DNA of 64,000 bases, taken from contig JAJPIQ010000085.1 of the NCBI GenBank assembly GCA_021324685.1, forward strand, positions 102,268 to 166,267, given 5' to 3'. A program made the position numbers and the translations under genes. Below the pieces are notes generated by a model. It saw nothing but the letters and a program-made list of their open reading frames with translations, did no database searches and was not told the origin of the DNA. This DNA is from Bacteroidota bacterium. GTDB lineage: Bacteria > Bacteroidota > Ignavibacteria > Palsa-1295. Every line of letters begins with the position of its first letter. Position 1 is the first letter of the stretch. Positions 34,186-41,639 of the stretch are shown here, piece by piece.

Positions 34186-36738
34186 CTATTGCAAAATCGC
34201 CTTCACCTCCGCATGCCTCCCTGCTGAAGACAACGAAATCATATATATTCCTCGTGGAAGTATATTCCCTTCCGCATCTCTCCCATCCCATAAGGCCGTC
34301 CGCGAACTCGTTGAGCTGTTCGACAACGTTCTGACAACGGCTCCCATTATATTATATATCGTGATGGTGGTCGCATCTCCGAATGTGCCATCATACGCAA
34401 TCGTCATCGGTGCGGCACCGGGGTCGATCGGATTGGGATAGACCTTTACTCCAAACTCGGAAGTGATTTGCCCGGATTGTACGCCGCTTGGAAACGATGT
34501 TGCAAACATTGGACGGATCATGGGCACATACGTTCCGGCGCCGGCCCACGGCAGTGACATTGGCATCCCAATCGTGGGCGTTAGTTCACTGCTGGAGCTC
34601 AATGCAGGCCACCAGCCCCGCGATGGCATCAGTGGCTGCCACTCGCCGCTGCCCGCCGGTGTTTCCATCGCGAATGAGCAACCGATATCGCCATTATTAT
34701 CGGCTGCATTGGGACCCCATTGCGCACCATAGGGATCGGAATACATGGAAAGAATTTGCGGCTGGGCGAGATCCGAGATCGTTATCTCACCGCCGCCGCG
34801 CGAAATATCGCCGCCTAAATCCATGTTGATCGGGCTGAGCTGGCTTACCGCGATCCAATACGTTCCCTTATCGAGCACGATCGCATGCGGGAAATAATAG
34901 GGCCAGAACTCGTTGAAAGATCCCCCGCCTCGCGGTGCGATCATGACACTCTGAATACCTGGCTGGGCGACTGTATCGAGCGGTGTGCAAGTGGTGGGGT
35001 CGCCATTGTAAAGCGAGATACGAATATTATCGGTACTCTGATTCGCGCTTCCAAAATAAAGCCTCACTCCCAGCAGCGTGTCCTTTTCGGCAAGCTGAAA
35101 TTTCATTGCAAGGCTGCCACTCGTGCCCTTAAAGCCGATACCCGAGCCAGCAATACCGCTCAGCGTGGGAATATCATTTCCACCGGCCGGACCCGGCGTT
35201 ACTCCGGCATCGTCCAAAGCAAACTCCTGGATGGCCGAAGGTCCCGATTCGACATGCACATAAAATTTAGAATAGGTGGAGTCATCGTTCGAATAGTCGT
35301 CGAATCCGGGCTGCGCCATCGCACCGGTGACCGTGTATTCGCCATTTGAAATCGGGAGACTTCGTGCATCCCAATTGGGAAATGCAAGGGTGCTATCGTT
35401 TCCTTCCACGATGTTATTCAGGTTCTCGAGTTCGGAATAGACCGTCACGCCATTGGGATCGATAATATTTACTCGGAATGGACATCCAGGCCCGTTCGAT
35501 GCGCCGTAATCGAACACATTCAAACAGACTGGAAAAATCGCCTGCGATTGTGGAACTTTGGGGTACGGATTTACCACGCGCACCCATTCCGTTGCTAACT
35601 CCGGGAGCAACGGCGGTTCAACGTCTGGGTTGTCGATGTACCACGTGTCCGCGTCGTCCGGCGGTTGTTGACCGTGCGAATCGTCCGAAGCGTTCAATCG
35701 AAAACGAAATCGGAAATCTGCGGTAAAATAATTGGTGGTGTCCGCTTTCGTTGTGGTATTCCCATCGGCTGTAATTTGCCAACCGCCCGCGATCGGAGTT
35801 GCAAAAAACGATTTGAATTCGAAGTCATGGCCACCGGGGATCGCGGCTATTTCATTCCATCCATCGGGGGGCGGATTCGTTACAGAAACGGAAGGGTTCC
35901 TGAATTCCAGAATGAGCGAATCCCCAGCACGGAGCGTGTTCCCGTTGGCATTCACTACTGCCCCCTCCGGACCGAGCAGCCGCTGCTTATCCCAGTCCAG
36001 CGGATACGAGATGCGCCCACCACGCATATATTCAAAATTAAATACCATGCGTGTCTTCCCCTGCATATTGATCGGAAAGCTGGTCAGCGTATCGCCGGCA
36101 TTATTGCCGGAATAAAGCTTCCCTGTTTCATCTTTTCGATCGAGGCATATCATCGGAGCTTTGAACCCATCGTTACCAGAGCCCTGGTCGTCGCGCGGCG
36201 GCGGCGGATCCCAGGTCACACCATCCCCATCGACAACGTTCGAGCCGACCGACACCCAAATCGTTTGATCGGGAATATTCGCAGCCGAGGTGTTGCTATA
36301 ATTATCAGAAGGATCGCGAAAAGGCGTTGCCGTTCTTCGAATGCCAAATAGCCGCGAGCAGGAAGCGTGAAGCGTGTCCTGGCCGATCACAAGGCAGGCA
36401 TCGAACGTCCCGAGTTGTGACAGAATGCCAGAATTGCTATAGTAGGCCGGGAACTCAATGTCGAGACTGTCGCCGGGGGCGATACTCAGGACAGTATCGA
36501 TGCGGTAATAGACATGGATTCCCGTCACAACATTTTTGATATAGAAATTCAGGTCGAATGGCACCGACCCCTGAGTACCATTATTCCAGACCCTCGCGCG
36601 AGGGATCACCGAATCGCCGAGCGCAAGTTCGTAATTCCTGGGCGGGAAAAGCGTCCGTGCAACAACGTTTTGTTGTGCCTGCGACTCGCCGCAGGAAATA
36701 CTTATAAGAAGAAACGCACTAATCAATCTCTTTTTCAT
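34186..36738 (-). CDS. Large secreted protein with C-terminal T9SS sorting domain
   Basis: The 850-residue product has a signal peptide (MKKRLISAFLLISISCGES, likely cut near SQA at 21). The long Asn/Asp/Gly/Pro-rich body has beta-sandwich patterns, including a probable CARDB-like region at 30-130. The C-terminal sorting domain (about 770-850) has VYPNPIDPGAAPMTIAYDG, ITIYNIMGAVVRTL and RGIYMISLSSAG, the usual strands A to C of type A domains. It should cross the outer membrane by T9SS and be cleaved by PorU, which is encoded at 55-61 kb. The function of the body is unknown. It is a single-gene unit. Confidence 0.85.
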   Translation of the reverse strand: MKKRLISAFLLISISCGESQAQQNVVARTLFPPRNYELALGDSVIPRARVWNNGTQGSVPFDLNFYIKNVVTGIHVYYRIDTVLSIAPGDSLDIEFPAYYSNSGILSQLGTFDACLVIGQDTLHASCSRLFGIRRTATPFRDPSDNYSNTSAANIPDQTIWVSVGSNVVDGDGVTWDPPPPRDDQGSGNDGFKAPMICLDRKDETGKLYSGNNAGDTLTSFPINMQGKTRMVFNFEYMRGGRISYPLDWDKQRLLGPEGAVVNANGNTLRAGDSLILEFRNPSVSVTNPPPDGWNEIAAIPGGHDFEFKSFFATPIAGGWQITADGNTTTKADTTNYFTADFRFRFRLNASDDSHGQQPPDDADTWYIDNPDVEPPLLPELATEWVRVVNPYPKVPQSQAIFPVCLNVFDYGASNGPGCPFRVNIIDPNGVTVYSELENLNNIVEGNDSTLAFPNWDARSLPISNGEYTVTGAMAQPGFDDYSNDDSTYSKFYVHVESGPSAIQEFALDDAGVTPGPAGGNDIPTLSGIAGSGIGFKGTSGSLAMKFQLAEKDTLLGVRLYFGSANQSTDNIRISLYNGDPTTCTPLDTVAQPGIQSVMIAPRGGGSFNEFWPYYFPHAIVLDKGTYWIAVSQLSPINMDLGGDISRGGGEITISDLAQPQILSMYSDPYGAQWGPNAADNNGDIGCSFAMETPAGSGEWQPLMPSRGWWPALSSSSELTPTIGMPMSLPWAGAGTYVPMIRPMFATSFPSGVQSGQITSEFGVKVYPNPIDPGAAPMTIAYDGTFGDATTITIYNIMGAVVRTLSNSSTSSRTALWDGRDAEGNILPRGIYMISLSSAGRHAEVKAILQ

Positions 36739-36783
36739 AACTCTAAAAACACTGAAAGAGGGTGATGGTTACAGCTTTAATAA

Positions 36784-36791
36784 CAAATATG
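36784..36791 (-). promoter_or_regulatory. Possible -7 box of the 850-aa cargo gene
   Basis: CATATTTG on the minus strand matches 5 of the 6 defined positions of the Bacteroidetes -7 consensus TAnnTTTG. It would place the transcript start about 40 bases before the ATG at 36738. A TTG exists upstream at a spacing longer than the usual 19-21 bases, so support is weak. Confidence 0.25.
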
Positions 36792-36861
36792 CTATAAAAA
36801 CATGCTGAATAATTCCAAAGTAAAGCCAGTCGATATTGGACGGTAGAATTCTGTCACAATC

Positions 36862-36895
36862 AAAGAAAAACCCCGCCGTTATAGCAGGCGGGGTT
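36862..36895 (-). terminator. Rho-independent terminator
   Basis: AACCCCGCC (36869-36877) and GGCGGGGTT (36887-36895) form a 9-bp GC-rich stem with a 9-base loop. On the minus strand the stem is followed by TTTCTTTG, so the T-run is TTTTT including the stem end. The nearest upstream minus-strand gene ends 500 bp away, which suggests that the RNA terminated here is the small RNA candidate. Confidence 0.8.
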
Positions 36896-37038
36896 CACGC
36901 TAACACAAGTTGGGTGTGTGTCGCGTATGTTAGGTTTAGTTGCAAGCTCCGGCCCGAAAAGGAAGACCGGAATGCCCCCTGTAACAGGCCTACGGTCATC
37001 GAGTTCCCATCTCTCTTTCTCAGGGAACAATAGGCCTG
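36862..37038 (-). ncRNA. Candidate structured small RNA, about 177 nt
   Basis: Four successive helices fold on the minus strand. The first is an interrupted hairpin in which CAGGCCTA pairs with TAGGCCTG (37031-37038 and 36985-36992) and GTTCCC with GGGAAC (37023-37028 and 37003-37008). The next is a CCGG-containing stem (TTCCGGTC/GGCCGGAG, with wobble pairs). The third is CTAACA/TGTTAG. The last is an intrinsic terminator at 36869-36895. A near-match to the -7 box (TAACATTG, 37042-37049) lies just before the first helix. Size and self-contained transcription suit a housekeeping RNA such as 6S or a regulatory RNA. A leader attenuator of the cargo gene at 36738 is the alternative. No named family is claimed. 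Confidence 0.5.
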
Positions 37039-37128
37039 AAACAATGTTAAATTTGACGTCTTAGTTTGTTGCGAAAAGAATTCCTGCCTGCGAACGGGAA
37101 TCTCATATCAAAACCTTGGGATGCGAAT

Positions 37129-37353
37129 ATGACGATACCTATTGTTCCAAAAGAGATAAAGGACCAGTTTGCCAAAATAAAGTGTCCGGTCAGCGGTCAT
37201 CATTCTGTGATCAGCACTATCTTTGTGCGCTCCAAATCTGTCAGCATTCCTGCTGCAGATTCGGATCGGGCTACCTTCGATGCGTTCTGCGTCGATTGTC
37301 AAAGCCGGAACGGGGCGATCACGATCCTTAAAAGCTACCAGCTTCTTCCGTAA
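37129..37353 (+). CDS. Small hypothetical protein, possible zinc-binding
   Basis: The 74-residue frame starts MTIPIVPKEIKDQF and contains KCPVSGHHSVIS and, 30 residues later, FCVDCQSRNGAI. The CxxS-His-His and CxxC clusters suggest a degenerate zinc ribbon or knuckle. Predicted beta hairpins between them (TIFVRSKSVSIP) fit that idea. The make-up is natural for a soluble protein. It converges with the glycosyltransferase gene 48 bp away and stands divergent from the RNA candidate. No homologue is recognised; it may be real but short. Confidence 0.5.
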   Translation: MTIPIVPKEIKDQFAKIKCPVSGHHSVISTIFVRSKSVSIPAADSDRATFDAFCVDCQSRNGAITILKSYQLLP

Positions 37354-37400
37354 AACCTTCGTACTGCGGAATAGGGGCGCCCCATGGCCATGCTGCCGGA

Positions 37401-38189
37401 TTACCCGGCGACCCTTACCTCTCGTCGTTCGGGAACGGGAACTTCCGTACGGCGCAGGTGAAGGAACGGAATCGAGAGCATATCGCGCAGGACCTTGAAT
37501 GACTTTATGAAATTATAGGTGATGCGCGAGTCGGGATCGTGCGTCCATTCCACGGGAAATTCCGAGACGGTCAGATTCATTTTCTTCGCCAGCCACAGGA
37601 CTTCCCCATCAAAGATCACCGAAGAGAGCTTTACCCTGGAGAAGATCGTTCGGGCGGCTTCGCGCGTAAAGAGCTTAAAACCGCACTGCGTGTCGCGCAG
37701 CCGCAGGCCAAGATAGTTCCGCTGGATAAATCCAAAGACTTTTGCAATGCGGTTACGAACGAAGGACTGGGCTTCGACGATCTTCGTGTCATGGACCGCG
37801 CGGGAACCGATCGCAATATCGAAACCACGGTCGAGGAGCGCTTCTGCGCGCACCAGATCCTCGAGTGGAACGGCATAATCGGCATCCATAAAAAGAATGC
37901 GATTGCCACTCGCCTGCCGCATCCCGAACTTCACTGCTTTTCCTTTTCCCGCATTGGGTGCATACCCAAACCATTTCCCGTGTACATTGTCCGGGAGGCT
38001 CTGGAATGCCTTCATCGTTTCTTCGACGGTAGCGTCGGTCGATCCATCGCTTACGACAACGATCTCATGTCGGCCCGGTTTTGTGGCAAGAAAAGTGATC
38101 GTACGCGCAAGCGTCCGCGGCAGCCGGCCGGCTTCGTTGTAGCATGGGATAACGACGCTGAGGTCGAACTCGCTCTGCGAGTATTGCAT
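37401..38189 (-). CDS. Family 2 glycosyltransferase (dolichyl-phosphate glucosyltransferase-like)
   Basis: The 262-residue GT-A enzyme transfers a sugar from a nucleotide sugar, probably to a polyprenyl phosphate. Motifs are SVVIPCYNEAGRL at the start, SDGSTD (47-52), the metal-binding DAD at 102-104 and the DTQCGFKLF block characteristic of DPG synthase/ALG5-type enzymes, then FDGEVLW and WTHDPDSR. The ATG at 38189 lies 2 bp before the stop of the upstream membrane glycosyltransferase gene; the longer open frame covers that gene in another frame and is rejected. The pair suggests a lipid-linked sugar donor and user system. Confidence 0.9.
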   Translation of the reverse strand: MQYSQSEFDLSVVIPCYNEAGRLPRTLARTITFLATKPGRHEIVVVSDGSTDATVEETMKAFQSLPDNVHGKWFGYAPNAGKGKAVKFGMRQASGNRILFMDADYAVPLEDLVRAEALLDRGFDIAIGSRAVHDTKIVEAQSFVRNRIAKVFGFIQRNYLGLRLRDTQCGFKLFTREAARTIFSRVKLSSVIFDGEVLWLAKKMNLTVSEFPVEWTHDPDSRITYNFIKSFKVLRDMLSIPFLHLRRTEVPVPERREVRVAG

Positions 38190-38190
38190 A

Positions 38191-39810
38191 TTATGGAAGG
38201 CGCTGGTAAACGATCGTCTGTTGCAGGGTGTCGATAGGCCGGTACTGCGTCTGGAGTAGCTGTTCGAGCTCGGGGTAACGCTGCCGGATCGTGGTCCGGC
38301 TGTCGTCATTGGTGTTTCCCTGAGACGTATACCGGTCGCCCATCTCAACGAGGAACAGCCTTGGAGGATTACCAAGAAGTGTATGCAATAATTCCTCCCT
38401 TTCTTCGTTTGGGACGCGTGCCGGCTTAAAATGAATCGTGTTGAGGAATTTCGTTGCCGGAGCCCGGCCGGACTTCCAATATACGTAAGGTTGAAATCCA
38501 AAGATGAATATCCGGTCGTTCGAGTCGGAATGCTCGAGGACGTAATTAGCAATCGTATCTCCTGCAATATATCCATTCGGCGCTTCGCTTCCCGAGGCGA
38601 TGCGGTATAGTTCTTCCGCACGCTCCTGCAACGGATGCTTCGAAAGCCAGAAATAACTTATGACAACGAGCAGGACTGCGAGAAAAACTGCATTCGCCCA
38701 CACTGAAATTTTATTCCACCTCCAAAATGCATGGGCGAGTGAGGACAGTCCCCCGCCGATCAAAATATCGGCCCAGGGCAGGAGGACGGCATAATGATAT
38801 GTATATCCTTTATTCTGTGCCTGCACGATAATGAGCGCAATGAGCGAGGCGACAATCAAAATGGCAAGTGTCGGACCAAATGCGTTCTTTGATACTTCTC
38901 GAGACATTCGAGCATTGGCTCTGGATCGGGCGAGGACGATCCATCCGATCGCTCCGAAAATAACGAAGGCCGTTCCCAGGACCTGAACTGCTGTACGCAG
39001 ATTTTGAATAGCCGTAAAGGACCCAGAATAATTATTCGAAACGTAGGCTTCCGTGCTCGATGTCGTGATGTGCCAAAGCGGAAGAAATTCGTGTGCAAGG
39101 GCGAGATACAAGCTTTGGAGCACAACGACCGCGAGAAATCCGGCCGCAAGCCAGACCTGCGCGATTCCCCGCGTTCTTCGCTCGGGGGGAGAATGGAACC
39201 ATAATGCGAGCGCTGCCGCCACGAGGAACAAGGCATCGGGAAATTTGAAATAAAACGTGACACCAATGGCCGCACCGGCAAGCGCCGCTCGGGAATAAAG
39301 TTTAGGGCCCGAACTCGATTCGTGCGTCGGGATCACAAGCAGCATCGCTGCCAGAAGGAATGGAACGCTGTAGGTCTCGACCTGTGCCGTATCCCAATGC
39401 CCAAAGATATAATATTGACAACCAAACGCAAGGACGGCCAGGATGGCAGCGGTATGCTTCGATACCGAATCCTTCCATGATCGAATGGAAAGGAGGTATA
39501 ATAACGCGATCGAAAGCAGGGCATTCAGATAATCGAATATTCGAACCGCCCGAACGCTATTGCCAAAAAGGGAGAACGCCGCTGCATAGGTATAAAAGAT
39601 ATTGGGCGGCTTGATGTCCCAAAAATCGATATAGGGCCGAGCACCGTGAAGGATGGCCCAGCCGCCATAGGCAAACGTTCCCTGGTCGTAATCGAACGGC
39701 CAGAAGTTCGTTGGGAACAAAAAGGCGGCTGAAGCAGCAAGCGTCAGCAGAAAGACCGTACGAGGGCGAAGCATCGAGGGCCGTGGGTCGAGCGAGTTCA
39801 CATCCATCAT
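38191..39810 (-). CDS. GT39/ArnT-like membrane glycosyltransferase
   Basis: The 539-residue product has about eleven spans in the first 400 residues and a periplasmic C-terminal domain. The first loop holds FDYDQGTFAYGGW, with an acidic pair placed as in the catalytic loop of GT-C enzymes (PMT, ArnT), and then DFWDIKPPNIFY, a pattern shared with the GT39-like PMT_2 family. Such enzymes use polyprenyl-phosphate sugars on the periplasmic side. The following gene encodes a GT2 enzyme of the type that makes such donors, separated by 1 bp. The upstream thiolase gene is 30 bp away, so all three may share a transcript. Confidence 0.83.
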   Translation of the reverse strand: MMDVNSLDPRPSMLRPRTVFLLTLAASAAFLFPTNFWPFDYDQGTFAYGGWAILHGARPYIDFWDIKPPNIFYTYAAAFSLFGNSVRAVRIFDYLNALLSIALLYLLSIRSWKDSVSKHTAAILAVLAFGCQYYIFGHWDTAQVETYSVPFLLAAMLLVIPTHESSSGPKLYSRAALAGAAIGVTFYFKFPDALFLVAAALALWFHSPPERRTRGIAQVWLAAGFLAVVVLQSLYLALAHEFLPLWHITTSSTEAYVSNNYSGSFTAIQNLRTAVQVLGTAFVIFGAIGWIVLARSRANARMSREVSKNAFGPTLAILIVASLIALIIVQAQNKGYTYHYAVLLPWADILIGGGLSSLAHAFWRWNKISVWANAVFLAVLLVVISYFWLSKHPLQERAEELYRIASGSEAPNGYIAGDTIANYVLEHSDSNDRIFIFGFQPYVYWKSGRAPATKFLNTIHFKPARVPNEEREELLHTLLGNPPRLFLVEMGDRYTSQGNTNDDSRTTIRQRYPELEQLLQTQYRPIDTLQQTIVYQRLP

Positions 39811-39840
39811 CTTAACTATTCACTCGCCGCCCTCCATCCC

Positions 39841-41013
39841 CTATAGTCGTTCTATAATAATACTGGTCGCTTCCCCGCCACCGATGCAGATAGAGGCAAG
39901 TCCGACCTGCTTGTTCATTCGTTCCAGTGCATTCAGCAGCGTGATAATAATACGGGCCCCACTTGCACCGATGGGATGGCCCAGTGCGATCGCGCCCCCT
40001 AAAACATTCAACTTCTCGAGTGGGATATTCAGCTTTCCCTGCGTGGCCAAAGCGACGACGGCAAAGGCTTCGTTCACTTCGAAGAGATCGATGTCCGACA
40101 TCTTCATGTTCGCGCGCTTGAGGACGGACTCGATAGAATAGACGGGCGCCGTTGTGAACTTTTCTGGCGCTTGCGCGTAAGAGGAATACGCAATGATCTT
40201 TGCCGTTGCTTTCCAGCCGTTCGACTGTGCGACGCCATCGCCTGCCACAACCAATGCGGCTGCGCCATCGTTGATCGAACTCGCATTGGCTGCGGTGACC
40301 GTCCCGCCCTGCTTAAATACCGGTTTCAACGTCGGAATCTTATCGTACTTTACTTTGCGTGGGTTCTCGTCTTCGCTCACATCCGCCGTTTCCTTACCTC
40401 GCGGAACAGTCACGGAAACGATCTCGGACTTGAACGCTCCATTATCGATCGATTCATTCGCCAGTTTGAAACTCCGGACCGCGAATTCGTCCTGCGCTTC
40501 GCGGGGCACATTGCACTCGACAGCACAGAGTTCCGCCGCATTCCCCATATGAAAATCGTTATAGACGTCCCACAGGCCGTCCTTGATCATCTCATCGACG
40601 AGTTCCCCATTCCCCATTTTGTAACCGGTCCGAGCACGCTGCAATAGATAAGGTGCGTTCGACATCGATTCCATTCCTCCGGCAACGACGACATGGGCAT
40701 CGCCCAGCATCACATTCTGTGCGGCCATCATCACAGCTTTCATTCCCGAACCGCAGACCTTGTTCACCGTCGTGCACGGGACCGAATTTGGGACTCCGGC
40801 CCCGATCGAAGCCTGCCGGGCTGGGGCCTGCCCAACACCGGCCGTGAGCACGCAGCCCATATACGTTTCATCCACTTCATGTGGACTCACACCGGAGCGT
40901 TCCAGTGCTGCTTTAATTGCGATCGAACCAAGCTTGGGCGCCGAAACGTCTGCGAGAGAACCGAGAAAAACGCCAATCGGCGTACGCGCACCACGGAGAA
41001 TTACAGGGGTCAT
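39841..41013 (-). CDS. Acetyl-CoA C-acetyltransferase (thiolase)
   Basis: The 390-residue enzyme condenses two acetyl-CoA to acetoacetyl-CoA or cleaves 3-ketoacyl-CoA. Catalytic residues are visible as Cys87 in NKVCGSGMKAV, His346 in GHPIGASGAR and Cys376 in CIGGGEA. The segment MGCVLTAGVGQAPARQA and NVLGGAIALGHP are typical of biosynthetic-type AtoB/PhaA enzymes. It may work with the 3-hydroxybutyryl-CoA dehydrogenase encoded at 33-34 kb. It lies upstream of two glycosyltransferase genes with short gaps, an unusual partnership. Confidence 0.94.
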   Translation of the reverse strand: MTPVILRGARTPIGVFLGSLADVSAPKLGSIAIKAALERSGVSPHEVDETYMGCVLTAGVGQAPARQASIGAGVPNSVPCTTVNKVCGSGMKAVMMAAQNVMLGDAHVVVAGGMESMSNAPYLLQRARTGYKMGNGELVDEMIKDGLWDVYNDFHMGNAAELCAVECNVPREAQDEFAVRSFKLANESIDNGAFKSEIVSVTVPRGKETADVSEDENPRKVKYDKIPTLKPVFKQGGTVTAANASSINDGAAALVVAGDGVAQSNGWKATAKIIAYSSYAQAPEKFTTAPVYSIESVLKRANMKMSDIDLFEVNEAFAVVALATQGKLNIPLEKLNVLGGAIALGHPIGASGARIIITLLNALERMNKQVGLASICIGGGEATSIIIERL

Positions 41014-41113
41014 AAAAAGTGCTGTCTACGATGCTAAAGTGCTAAGTATGGAGTAAATGCGGCAGACAAACATGATCGTGAAGCATTTTGTCCCATTTGG
41101 TGTTTAGGGACCG

Positions 41114-41530
41114 ATGCGAAAAATCAGAGTACTCATCGCCAAGGCCGGATTGGACGGCCATGATCGTGGAGCGAAAGTGATTGCCGCCGCACTCCGCGAC
41201 GCCGGAATGGAAGTCATCTACACCGGCCTGCGCCAAACTCCGGAAATGATCGCGGAAGCGGCACTGCAGGAGGATGTCGATGTGGTCGGTATCTCGATGC
41301 TCTCCGGTGCACACATGACGATCTTCCCACGAGTCCTCAAACTTCTTCACGAGCGCGGCCTCGATGATGTCCTCCTGACCGGCGGCGGCATCATGTCGAA
41401 CGAAGACATAGAAGAGCTGAAAAAGATGGGCATCGGCCAGCTTTTCACTCCCGGTGCGCCCATGTCGGCGATTGTCGATTACATTCGGGGGTGGATTGCG
41501 AAGCGTGACGGCGCGAAGGTTTCAGCGTAA
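41114..41530 (+). CDS. Methylmalonyl-CoA mutase, B12-binding domain protein
   Basis: The 138-residue protein is the free-standing cobalamin-binding (small) domain of acyl-CoA mutases. The motif DGHDRG (14-19, DxHxxG) provides the histidine that replaces the lower axial ligand. [12 protein letters not shown] and [21 protein letters not shown] follow in the standard Rossmann-like order. The catalytic TIM-barrel partner is not encoded in the window. It is divergent from the thiolase gene and followed by a bidirectional terminator. It could serve methylmalonyl-CoA or isobutyryl/ethylmalonyl-type mutases. The family is certain; the exact mutase is not. Confidence 0.9.
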   Translation: MRKIRVLIAKAGLDGHDRGAKVIAAALRDAGMEVIYTGLRQTPEMIAEAALQEDVDVVGISMLSGAHMTIFPRVLKLLHERGLDDVLLTGGGIMSNEDIEELKKMGIGQLFTPGAPMSAIVDYIRGWIAKRDGAKVSA

Positions 41531-41589
41531 TATTCGCGTCGCAGCTTGTAATATTCGTATCGCAGCATTGAAAGATATTCTTTACAACA

Positions 41590-41623
41590 AAAAAGGTCAT
41601 TCGCCATCGCGAATGACCTTTTT
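41590..41623. terminator. Bidirectional rho-independent terminator
   Basis: GGTCATTCGC (41595-41604) and GCGAATGACC (41609-41618) pair perfectly around the loop CATC. T-runs and A-runs flank both sides (AAAAA before, TTTTT after), so it can stop transcription of the mutase gene on the plus strand and the cargo gene on the minus strand. Two 19-bp direct repeats (GTAATATTCGCGTCGCAGC type, 41527-41566) lie between the mutase stop and this terminator. Confidence 0.9.
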
Positions 41624-41639
41624 ATCGTATGGAATCTCT

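Noticed and set aside
38190..38621. N-terminal extension of the GT2 glycosyltransferase frame
   Set aside because: This part overlaps the upstream membrane glycosyltransferase in another frame; the family N-terminus begins at the ATG at 38189.
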